Below are positions 35,901 to 44,839 of a stretch of 64,000 bases of DNA, piece after piece (within the stretch, counting starts at the first letter, position 1; each line of letters starts with the position of its first letter). The stretch comes from Trichuris trichiura (lineage: Eukaryota; Nematoda; Enoplea; Trichinellida; Trichuridae). The position numbers and the translations under genes are program-made. The DNA lies in assembly GCA_037903355.1 (NCBI GenBank), contig JBAJFE010000042.1, positions 1,066,001 through 1,130,000 of the forward strand, in the 5' to 3' direction. The notes beneath the pieces were generated by a model. That model made no database searches. It was not told the DNA's origin and saw nothing but the letters and a program-made list of their open reading frames with translations.

Positions 35901-37254
35901 TTTTGCATCTCATTCTGCTGTTGACCATAGACATGGGATGTCTGATACCCTCGAGGCCAAGTTTGACCACTCATTGGAATGGATGGCTGCACAGAGGCAC
36001 CCGCTGTTGGCATGACGGGATATCTCGTTTCTTGCACATTTGTTGTTGGCGTTGAAACAGGTCTTGGAGCTGCAGTATTCCAAGGTTTTGGCTGATTGAT
36101 AACGTAAAGGTTCGGAAGCCCTTGGTTTAAGTTTGGTTTTCCCACGAATGGAGCCTGCGGAGGCGCTCCAGTCGTTCTGATATCCGGCTTAATATTCTGC
36201 TCTTCTTTCGTCCCTACTGGTGGTCCTAGTGGTCCCTGAGGAACAAATGGCGGTTGATAGGTATATGGCCACGGCGCCATTGGTGCTGCAGGCTGCATGA
36301 AATTATAAGAAGGCATTGGAGTCCTGGGAAAAATTGGTTGGACGTTATCTATTAATGAATATATTCGTATAATAATGTGGCATACGAGGAAAATTTCTTA
36401 CCTGCCTCGTGTACTATATAGCTTACATCCGGAATGGTGCTTTGGTTTGGACGAGTGCAATTTTTCATGCAGTCTTCCTTGGTTAGGAAATTGTTCTGAT
36501 TGCCTCCGTAACCGGAATAGAAAAACTTTTGGCAACCGCCTGCCTTTTGGTCGTTGTACCAGCGCTCCATACGGCCAACACCGTATCCCGCCAGTCGAGG
36601 CAAACTGCACCTTGACCCTAATGTCATTGTTTAGTCAAAGAGGTTCGGTAATTAAGCAAGGCATAAATTAAACCTTCCGCATTTGGGCAGCAGTAAGTGG
36701 TTGTCCTGGCTGAACCGACGTGGCACCAGTAGCCAGCGACACATTCCGCGTCCGTAAGGCAGTTTAGTAGTTTGCCAGAGACCAAATATGGAGTACCATC
36801 ATGGCAAAGAAGGGAGTAGTCTAAAAGTATATCCCAGATTCGATCTGCTTGATGGGAAATTAATCTTACCCACTAAATGATTGTCAATCTCTAGAGCATG
36901 GTTTCGGCCACCTTCCTTTAGTGGCTGCTCAACCAGACCTGCTGGAAACGTCTCGTGGTCTTGAGATCCTTTGCTGAGCATTTCTAGTTGCTTCAGCGGA
37001 TTTGGTATGTACACACTGAAGGCTGACTTGTTTTTGTATCCTCTTGGATTGGAATCATCCGGGGGATATATCTTCACCGTTATGACATTGGAGATAGTCT
37101 TGTCATCTTGCTCAGGCTTTATGCTGTCCAAAGCGAAATCCATTGTGGGACGTCTTCTGATAGCCGAAAAGGATGGATTTGTCTCATTAAGGAGCTTGTT
37201 GCCTTTGCTGATGTTTGGCAATAGCAAAAGAGCGAACAGCCGCCAAGTCCACAT
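20772..37254 (-). CDS. Giant secreted multi-Kunitz / lustrin-module protein
   Basis: Thirty minus-strand exons stay in one frame for 2,379 residues: 37254-36870, 36820-36674, 36617-36402, 36348-35450, 35390-35054, 33844-33242, 33163-33002, 32943-32794, 31474-31289, 31232-31071, 31015-30833, 30798-30634, 30582-30412, 30354-30205, 30153-29836, 29779-29612, 29441-29292, 29105-28938, 28881-28564, 28510-28361, 28312-28145, 28090-27953, 23674-23501, 22602-22450, 22405-22238, 22185-22042, 21998-21816, 21761-21615, 21505-21020, 20962-20772. A signal peptide (MWTWRLFALLLLPNISKG) and a linker are followed by alternating Kunitz domains (17) and lustrin-type cysteine modules (17; pattern NPC..G.P....C....CP..YWCHVG....SVCCPG). 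Exon 4 encodes a 300-residue Gln/Pro/Tyr-rich stretch. All junctions are phase 1 except exon 4/5 (phase 0). Sixteen Kunitz domains have four cysteines (BPTI positions 5, 30, 51, 55); only the last has six. Similar multi-Kunitz/lustrin proteins occur in other nematodes; a matrix or cuticle role is inferred. It might be two genes split at the 4.3 kb intron 22, but phases match and no second signal peptide is visible. Confidence 0.82.
22603..23500 (-). other. Intron 23 of the multi-Kunitz gene
   Basis: 898 nt between a Kunitz exon and a lustrin exon. AT-rich, with no coding module or RNA gene recognised. Confidence 0.55.
23867..23881. repeat. Short GATA tetranucleotide repeat
   Basis: A run of nearly four TAGA units lies about 50 nt upstream of the neprilysin start codon. 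Confidence 0.8.
23932..26301 (+). CDS. Neprilysin-family (M13) zinc metallopeptidase, intronless
   Basis: A single uninterrupted frame of 789 residues encodes a type II membrane endopeptidase. A short cytosolic tail with RYKRNRKRK precedes one membrane helix (about 31-54), followed by a luminal/extracellular M13 domain. Catalytic motifs are intact: HEMTH at 620-624 (zinc ligands and base), NENLADLGG downstream (third zinc ligand Glu plus Asp), substrate-binding NAWYNP, HSPGKYRVIG near the end, and the terminal CNLW. N-terminal M13 signatures CTDFYQYACEGW and several N-glycosylation sequons are present. Members cleave small peptides such as neuropeptides. The open frame extends 13 codons upstream from a TTG; the ATG at 23932 is the first Met. 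The gene lies on the strand opposite to, and inside intron 22 of, the multi-Kunitz gene. It lacks introns while nearly every neighbour has them, which suggests retroposition or intron loss. Confidence 0.93.
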   Translation: MNSELLEVLPGDLLSHSAAEQRYKRNRKRKTFILLVCANIFAGVMVTAFIIVSIYYNKATPTDGDKPTKNDTSDPHVSERCRKIMNTSGWKEVAINTMVNMESTVEPCTDFYQYACEGWAKRHPLTRGQSSYTIYDDVASRVEQQINLSIMAISQHTDVKALAKLKYVFASCKDLGLLDSLQGRPLRKLFEDAKNPIGSWPLLGHSIKPATKWTDVDVESRIGYLKSAYGVDSVIFAYVRPDESDSSRYALGLSGSMLPLGIGMFKTAYYLNDTKYGWIMRVYTNLIEATVNYLKRELSHHEPTNRTEIEELVDFEKKLAATITALKEEVDYAWKVNTLKRNIPSFNWTSFFSALLSSELREYTNILNDLTLRVTPSFLAAVSDLVHNSSSATVQNYLIWRLVRYSMPFMGKEYRNLLAEFEGLIRGKQFHESEQQRTETCVRFVNGYNHLPGLGYATGRAYIDYTFTDEDRDNVEEVTELIHFAYKGIIEKVQWLDRKTRRRAAAKVDLMRRNVGFPRWIRNNDLLDKYYERLEFSDQESAFSLNLLTRSWSVKENFRLLLHGTVRSDDFGGSPTATNAWYNPSLNSITLPAGEIQPPFYKGDYPKAVIFGTLGSIIGHEMTHAFDQTGSLYDEHGNEVNWWSTESKSRFKNATQCLIRDYAQYCFQELRTCINGRATLNENLADLGGLTVAHTAYKLWKSRHGGDEPGLPLLDITMDQLFFLSFASFWCGQTNEKTLRSQLQTASHSPGKYRVIGPLRNYAPFARAFNCPDDSYMNRMQRCNLWPSS
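26302..27952. other. Rest of the host intron downstream of neprilysin
   Basis: AT-rich sequence between the neprilysin stop and Kunitz-gene exon 22. No frame with a recognisable domain, and no obvious poly(A) signal or poly(A) tract close to the neprilysin stop; a run of nine T lies at 26403-26411. Confidence 0.55.
31475..32793 (-). other. Intron 8 of the multi-Kunitz gene
   Basis: 1.3 kb between a lustrin exon and a Kunitz exon. No coding module, hairpin or repeat recognised. Confidence 0.55.
33845..35053 (-). other. Intron 5 of the multi-Kunitz gene
   Basis: 1.2 kb. I looked for a lustrin module (reverse complement of the codons for WCH followed by CC) and found none, so the preceding degenerate Kunitz exon seems to join directly to the exon at 33844. 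Confidence 0.55.
35450..36348 (-). other. Gln/Pro/Tyr-rich linker exon of the Kunitz protein
   Basis: Exon 4 encodes about 300 residues with no cysteine, rich in Gln, Pro, Asn, Tyr and Ser, with repeated NQYQQPY-like and YGSxxNQQ-like phrases. It separates the first lustrin/Kunitz pair from the rest. It is the only exon that starts at phase 1 and ends at phase 0, so it is not part of the symmetrical module set. Confidence 0.8.
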
Positions 37255-38872
37255 GGTATCGAAACGTTCGGAAGGGAAATGACTGCGTTGTCCGTCAATC
37301 TGCCCATGGTCAGGTGGTACTTGACCGCTGTAGTTGCATAAACATGTCTTCGCTCGCTGTTTCAGTCGAATTGCCTGTCACTGCCCGATGCCGCTGCCTG
37401 GGTCTCAGAGGGTGAACAGAATGCGTTCTGTTTATTCGTAAGGAGCACTCGAAAGTTGGAGAGGTGCGGTCGTTTGCTGGACACTAAAGTTTGCTGAAAA
37501 TGCCAATGAGGCGATTGAGATGAAGGCGACAGTTCGTAAGACGACTTAAACGCACTGCTGTCACGCGATAAACAATCAGATCGCCTAACAATATAGCCCA
37601 TGGAAGGGTAAACAACCTAAACTGGAGTTAACGACGTGAAGTTGAAAAAGCAACGCTATTCTGAATTAGGGTGTCCGAGCAAACTGATGAATGGAGTTCG
37701 CTGCGCCTTATGGACTTTTTAATCGGTAAAATGTGTGTGTGCTCACTGAAATGCTAAGAGCTCGCTAACAGAAGCAAATGCGCTCCAATAGATTGCGATT
37801 GTTCATTTGTGTCGCCTCGATTCTATAGGTTTTACAGGTAGTGTTAGAAAGTAGGCATTGTGTAAAATGACTAGGCAATCTATTTAGTACCGAAAATTTT
37901 TAGGCGATATTCGAGACATTTATTATTTCGCATATACCTTAACAGGCAAGGTCTAGTCTAGTCAATCTAGTCTTTTCGCTTATGCTCCTGCCGGACGAAG
38001 GAGTTCCTTATTTGGCTGATTATATCCTAGTTTAGTCTAGGACGGAACAGGATAGGTGGTAATCATGGGAAAAGAATACGGTGCTTTGGTCTCAGAACCT
38101 TCCATGCTATTGTGCGCTGACCTTGTCTAAAGTAAAGCTAAAATTTAAAGGCAGTTGCAGCTACAACGTAACGAAAAAGCAGCACACTTTGACCTACAGA
38201 TGTCGCTAGTGTAGGCTTGCGGGGGGAGGGTAGGCGACGAGATCTTGAAAATGTCCAATGCCATGCGCAATTCACGCTTTGCCTAAATATTATTTGTCGG
38301 TATACATAATTCCAAAGCATTATATACTGTATATTAAAATAAAAAACATTTCACATTTTGCCTAATCACGCATTCTACAGAATGACTGGATGTTCTATAA
38401 AGTGCCTGCGTTTCATGTATTGCTTGTAACATGCACTTACTTATGTACATGTTATAGGCAATCAATAGAATGCTGAAAGTCTAGGCAATGTATGGAACAC
38501 TTTAATGTTTGATACATTTCCTGGGCATTGTGTACAACGCTGAAGGACGAAACAGCAAAGTATTGAGTCGAGTCTTTTCATGTTTGTCCCTGCAAAGCTG
38601 CAGTGGCGACATCTAAGAGACAAAGGGGTTCCTTTTTCGCTCCTTTGCTTGAGCTTTGGCTAGGACAGAACGACATAACCGACAAGGATGCGAAAAGAGT
38701 GAAATGTTTCGCTCATAAAACCTTGCCAGCTATCGTATTCTGACTTAGCTTAAGCAGAAGTTAAAATGTGAGGTCTGCTTCTCTGGTAATGTTCTTCCAG
38801 CTGAGTCTCATTTTTCTGGTCATGCGCGATTTGTAGTTCTTTTGGATCTGCTTGTATTTTGTGCATCCATCT

Positions 38873-38887
38873 TATATATATATATAT
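38873..38887. repeat. TA dinucleotide run
   Basis: About seven TA units in an AT-rich context. Confidence 0.8.
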
Positions 38888-41379
38888 GATATGAAGGTGT
38901 TTGCTTGATGAAACCGAAAGACAGAAAGGAAACTCATTTCAAGGTCCGCAGACTCATTATTGATTACGCAGGTCCGGAATGCAATGGCGGATTGGTTCTT
39001 GACCCATTTCGAATGACTCTAATGATTCGCTCAACAAGCGAAAAGTGTAGCAATCATTCTGTGTACAAGTTTGATTCACAGACGAGATGCGTCTTGAAAT
39101 CTTGCGCGATCAGTGAACCAAAAGAATTAGCTCTTTCTCGGCAACAGTAGGAACCTGTTGACCCTAATTGGTCGTAATTGTAAAAATGGTTCAATGATCT
39201 TCAAGAGCAGTGATAATTTTGTTTATAAAAAGCAAGTTAGCCGGCAGAAGTCGTTCGTTCACTTTGCTTGCGAAGTTAATGCGGCACAACGCGCACGCAA
39301 ATTTTAGTGAAATTCCATTGAGTTTTCGGTTGTGGAAGTTTTCTCAATTGGGGCACGTTTAAGTTTAATTCCACTTTTTCCAAAACTCTTTCCATTAAGT
39401 GTATGAGATAATACCCGTTCTGTTCTTTATCTCTTTTTTATTTGACGGAGCTTCAAGGGCAAATCGAGCCGCTTAGTCAACACTGAAGCAACCATAACGA
39501 AAAGATTACTAAAGTTGGTTACAAGTGGATACTTTGCGGATTGCAGAGAGAAGAACTTCAAAGCCATCTGCAAGTCCACTTGTGTTGCTTATATAGCAAC
39601 TTTACCCTTTCCTTGTTGTTGCTTCAGAGCTGACTAGAGGATTACAGATTCAGAAAAAGTGATAAAAGATTAGACTATCGTCATTCTTAAAACTTAGTAA
39701 AAATAAATCAGGGCACAAAGCGCTATATGCGCTTGAACCTGCCCGGCAGTTCTATTGCTTGTATATGTGACTTCAGGCTTTTGCGTTCTCACGTAAGGTG
39801 GGCGCGGATCAAGGTATGCGTTGACCTACTAGCTCGTAGTTGCTTTCAGCCGGAAACTGGGAGCACTTTAGAGTCGGAGTGAAACTTTCCTGTTCCAATG
39901 TGTAGGAATTTTTTATTCACAGCGCTTTGCAATAGTCTTGCCAATGGGGCACCTCATTCTTCTATCTCAGCCGATTTGGAATTAACTCTTACTGGGAAAG
40001 TATAAAGTTGAGTAATTGCGGCAATTACTTTGCATCGAAGGAAGCCTGTTCATCATTAAACCGATCGACTTTCAAAGCTGATGGCACAGATTCAAACAAT
40101 TAATAGTGTCGAATAGGATTTTAGGTTTACAAGTCGACGTTTCGTTTCGCTTCGACTGGTAGAGTAATTTGAAATTGCGCCAAAAATTGCATGCACGAAT
40201 GGTGAATTTTGCAAAGATTTCTTTGGAAAAAAATAATTGTAGGTCAAAAATAAAGTTACGACAAGTTTATCATAAATTTCAGAACAAATGAGAAGGTTGT
40301 AAAATCTTGCTGTTTCATGAACGTTCAGCTGAAGTGCAGTTAATGGCTGAGCAAGATCGTACCTTTCACTTGTTCTTTAATCCTCTTTTTGATGAACTTC
40401 ATTCAAGAACGTAGATGTGAAAGAATACAATTGCTATATTGTTTGTCTAAGCCTACAGTTAAGAACTAATAGCGTCCCGGCAGGTTGTGTTGCTGGTACG
40501 GAAGGGCACTGCTTTTGCCTTAAGATAAATAATAAATTCGTTTGCGGACTTTGTTTTCAATGAACAGCTTCGGTGGGATTATGACTTTCTTTTCGTACAA
40601 AAGTTGAATCGAGCAGCTTTTACTATGCTGCAATTATATTCTAGCCTATAACATAAGTGTGGGGAGAAGAAAACTCCAAGAAAGGCAAAATGTTGGGCCC
40701 TGTTGTGCTCAAATGTTTTTAAATGTACAATTTAAGAACAGACGATAGGAGAGCAGGCATTGTTTTCTCCTCCTATTACAATTATGGGAACTTTCCAAAA
40801 ATAAAAGCGTACAGCGTTATCATCTCTATGATTGTTGAATTTTAGCTTTTTTGAGTTTTTATACGTTACGAAAACTTCTGCATTTAGCATAAGTTGAATA
40901 GACGAATTGCTCGAAAGGAATCTTCGTACGAAACAAAAGTTGGGATAAAGTTAGAAATAATGACATCAAAGGTTTAACTTTCAGTGCCGAAATACTTGTT
41001 GAATCCTGCTTCTCCAGTTGAAGATTAATTCTCGCAGTTTGGCTTAGCGAATACGGCTAAGTCTCGCAGTGAAAACGTTTATTTAATGTTGGGTTTTCTT
41101 GGAGTGAAAGTGAAGTGTCTTTCATGGAAAAGCGGTTTATTGGCAAACGTTTTATCCTTTCTTTTAAAAAATAGGATAAGCAACTTTCCGAATGCGTGCT
41201 TACAGTTACTACGGCAACTGATAAAGATTAAGAGTAAAAGAACGATATCCTTCTATTCATTCCTTAACGCAAGGAGATTCAAAGTTGCGCCGTTTCCCGC
41301 TTTGTTTTAGGAAGGTGTCAATTTCATACTGCGTTTTGGAATGGTCCCAACGACTGATGACCGTTGTTTTAAAATAAAA

Positions 41380-41513
41380 GTCTTTGGAGTCTGCAGTTTT
41401 CGGGATTGCCAGTTTTCCATCTTCAGCGGAGAAGCGCAGTAAGTATCCCAGTACATTCTCTGCTGAAGCTGGAGCACCACCAATCCCGAAGGCTTCTGAC
41501 ATTAAGAACTTCT
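41380..41513. repeat. Imperfect inverted repeat, arms about 57 nt
   Basis: The left arm (about 41380-41436) and the reverse complement of the right arm (about 41457-41513) share TTCGGGATTG, CTTCAGC and GAGAA in the same order, roughly 65-70% matching by eye, around a spacer of about 20 nt. As a result both strands carry similar short open frames. It may be a diverged foldback or MITE. Confidence 0.5.
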
Positions 41514-44500
41514 GTTTCATCATCGATCAGCACTCGCGGAGGATGATAGAGCGTTGCAGAAGACAATGATAGAACCTCCGTTACTCTTATGAGAAATGGT
41601 TTTCATATAATTTTTGTTTTGTGCGTGTTCTATCATTTTCTTGCATTGAATTGGTGAACTCGAAGCATCCTTAGTTTAGGTATTATTTATTTTCATTGTT
41701 TCAATAGAATATCAGGTTGACGGCAGGATGTTTCTGCAGAAAATTGTAATTATAATGATTGCTTTGTTAGCTTGCAGCAATAATAACATAATAATGATAA
41801 ATCAGTGTGCCGGGATCATCTATCCTTTCAATCAATAATACAAGTTAGCATACCCGTTTAATTCGGAAGTATTTTCACAGATGCACCTGTTTGAGTTCTA
41901 AGACATGTTAGGTAATATGTTCATACGTTTTATGCTTGAACTTATCACTTGTCGTCACATGGCTAACGAGCTAACAGTTAGCTGAAGGACAGCTCCTTCA
42001 AATGACTTAGTAAACATGTTGCCAATTATAAAAAGCAATAGCAACGGAAACCATAACATAAAGTTCACTTTACAAAATGGTTGTGCACAGAACGAGCGAG
42101 TTTCGGGTAGGCTTTCTCATTAAAGAAATGCTCGCTTTCAAACCTATTGTTAGTGCAAAGGGGGCTTAGATGCTTTGTAATTGCTTTGCAGAATCTTTGG
42201 TACTTTCCATTTTTTCTTATGCGGTATTTTTACTATTCGTTTTCTTTTGCCCATTCATAATATACTTCAAGCAATTCCATGGAACGGCGTTATATTAATT
42301 TTCGACAACAGACTTTCTTCTGTGTGGAATGCCAGCAGCGGTCAGTTTTAGGTGTCTCGAACGGCAGGACCTATTTCATTGCTTCCTGTTATTCAATGAA
42401 ACAGGGTTTCACTGAGCGAAAAAGCTACGAGTCTTCATCTTTACCTCCTTTCCGCCGTTTCATCTATTTCCGGTTCATTCCCTGCTGAATGGTTTATTAT
42501 CCATTTTGCCGTTTAACTACGTGACAAACTGAGTTTAAGGAGCCGTCTTCGAATGCCAAAAAATGGTGGGCGCTTTACTGTTCCCGGGATAACAAAGTAA
42601 TCGTTCGATGACCTCCTTAGCGAGTCATTCTGCCAAAAATAAAAGTAATAGAGCTTTTTTCAATCGCCGCCCACGAATAATATTTAACAATTTATGTTGG
42701 CGGTGATAAAATGCTAATGGCTGTCCGCAGGCGATACATAATTCGAGTATAGCTAACGTTTTCGTTAGCGGGTCGGGACAACTTTAAGGATTCCGCCTTT
42801 AGCTGAAGGGCAGAAGTTTGAATTTTAAAATAAAGTTTAATGTTTCAATTGTCCCTTTTTGTCGCGTTTTCCAGCGGTAACCAGACCGTTTATTTTTTGC
42901 CGCTCTGTTTCCTATTTGCTTTTCATTTGGTCTGTTGCCGGTGCTATGAAGGCGTTAGTTACTTTACTCAGCCAAGCAGAATAATCCAAATTTTCACATC
43001 AAACCGTAAAATGGCATCCTATCGGTCCTAGAAACGAAACAATGCGGAATATATTAAATTTTGATGAAAATCTACCGAATGGTGATTCTGCTTGGAAATA
43101 ATCAGATTGCTGGGCAAGTTCGACAGCGGTGAGATGTAGACTATTTGCAAAGTCTTCTTCCATCAGTAAGCTACATTCCGTGGGCGAACTGCTCGGCTCG
43201 GTGGGCAGCCGGAATAATTTCGTTGTTTTTTTTTCAAAAAGTGGTGGCAGTTGATTTAGTTTTCAAATTTGCATTGTACCGACCCGGAAAATAGCCCAGT
43301 TAAGGTGGCGCTAAGAATCTTCTACAATGTCAGTCAAGCTTCAACGGTAAATGGAAACTCAGCGGAGCCAAGTGCAAATGTGAATCTTCTCAGGTCACGC
43401 GCTCCGTTGCTTTCGTTCGCAAAATTCATTGCTTTTATCCTTGAAGAAAAGAATGCATCAAATTGCATACGCTTCCGTTTTTCCAAGCAATTAGGTGCCA
43501 AATTCTACCAGGCATCCTTCATTAACCGAACGTGGGTTGTTCTCGGTCAAAAAGCTCACTGTTGAGGATGCTGTTGAAACTTTAAAAATGTGATGATCAA
43601 TTTGATTAAAGAAAGGCGGCACTGTTTGAGGTTCTCTGTCGGCACGTTCAACAATTTTGTCCAAGTATAGCCAATATTGGCGGGGTCTTTTTTTCTAAAA
43701 TTTGTCTAGGACGCTTGGCTTCCAACTTGACTGAGGTATTTTTCCAGTTTCTGAATGGTTGCATCGGCCTTGACGATGCGCACTACCAGCCGGCGCCAAC
43801 GGCATCGGCTTCATTGTAAGGGTACCCTTGGACTCCTTAGACCACTTTCTCAGACTCTGATGTTATTTTATGAGCGTAGTTCTGTTAGTCATCGTAGCGG
43901 AACGACGGCCGTCATCGTTGTCTCCCTGCTGTTTGCAACTCCTTTTCATACCTTTCACTGATTCTTTCAATGAGACAGCACAGCCAGAGGCATCAACCGT
44001 AATGATATTGACGCTCAATTTTCCCTACACTCCGTAGGAGATGTTCCAGGAAAACTTTGTCGTTCAATTGTGCGACCATGAAAGAGTAAATATTTGAGTA
44101 AGACTGTACAAAAAATGCTGTAATGCGTACGTACAACCCATCAATACGTTGACAATTTGGCTTCGCCTTGGCAGCTAGCGAAAAAATGTAGCGTTTCAAT
44201 TTATGCTTGCGCAGGTGGTCTAATTAAGCATTTATTTTCTTTCAGCGCTTGAACTTATAGTGGCTTAAGTTCGTGCATAAATTTTGTTCATACGTGCACG
44301 GCAGTTGACCACATCTGCTATAGGTTGGTAGGTCATCGAATGACCAAGGTGGTGGAACATCCGAAAATGGGCTGATGGGAACATGAAAAAAAAAGTTGAC
44401 CTCCAACTTGCCTTGGTCACAAATTCGGTCGCGAAATTTGAAATGCGTCCTTCCCTTTAACAGCCAGTTAGCGTTGCAGTCCAGAAAACTTAGATGAAAT

Positions 44501-44604
44501 TCTTGCCATAGCCGGCTGTCAGCAATTCGTGACCGACCAATAGGCTCCGTTCGTCACCTCAGCGTTCAGCTTAGCGCTATACGGAAATTTGGCGTGTTTA
44601 TTCA

Positions 44605-44679
44605 GGGTCGCCCATCCTTAGCCTACCGTTCAGGCTCTGGGGTGTCTCGCAGAGGCCCGCCATTGCCGGGTGGCGACCC
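44605..44679. repeat. GC-rich foldable element of 75 nt
   Basis: A perfect 8-bp closing stem (GGGTCGCC 44605-44612 with GGCGACCC 44672-44679) encloses three possible small hairpins: GCCT/AGGC, CTCTG/CAGAG and CCCG/CGGG. The folding is cloverleaf-like, but it lacks a tRNA T-loop and the spacer lengths do not fit a tRNA. It stands out in an AT-rich setting and lies about 160 nt upstream of the thyroglobulin-domain gene. Confidence 0.4.
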
Positions 44680-44767
44680 CATTTCGATTGCCGCTAAAAA
44701 CTATTGACCAACTGCCGCGCTTGATTGTCACGTGCCACCTCCTTTACCGATCTGGTTCCACGATGGC

Positions 44768-44775
44768 TATTTAAG
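44768..44775 (+). promoter_or_regulatory. TATA-like box upstream of Tg1 gene
   Basis: TATTTAAG lies 72 nt before the start codon at 44840, at a distance compatible with a transcription start near 44800 and a leader of about 40 nt. Confidence 0.35.
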
Positions 44776-44839
44776 CAGGAGCCTCTTTTCTAATTGTTAG
44801 AGTATAAGCACGCCGCAGACAAGCGTGTGCAGGTCCGCA

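Larger units (their letters stand above)
37255..44839. other. 7.6 kb gene desert
   Basis: No gene recognised. Short open stretches exist (38905-39150 plus, 41257-41523 minus, 43269-43565 plus) but have no domain. Several structural elements lie inside and are listed separately: CTAGT-rich motifs near 37950-38040, a TA run, an inverted repeat at 41380-41513, and a GC-rich foldable element at 44605-44679. Confidence 0.5.

Noticed and set aside
37950..38040. Repeated CTAGT motifs
   Set aside because: Irregular spacing and small number; probably chance in AT-rich DNA.
38905..39150. 81-codon plus-strand frame
   Set aside because: No domain, signal peptide or splice context to support a gene.
43269..43565. 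98-codon plus-strand frame in the gene desert
   Set aside because: No recognisable family, no signal peptide and no partner exons; kept only as part of the desert description.
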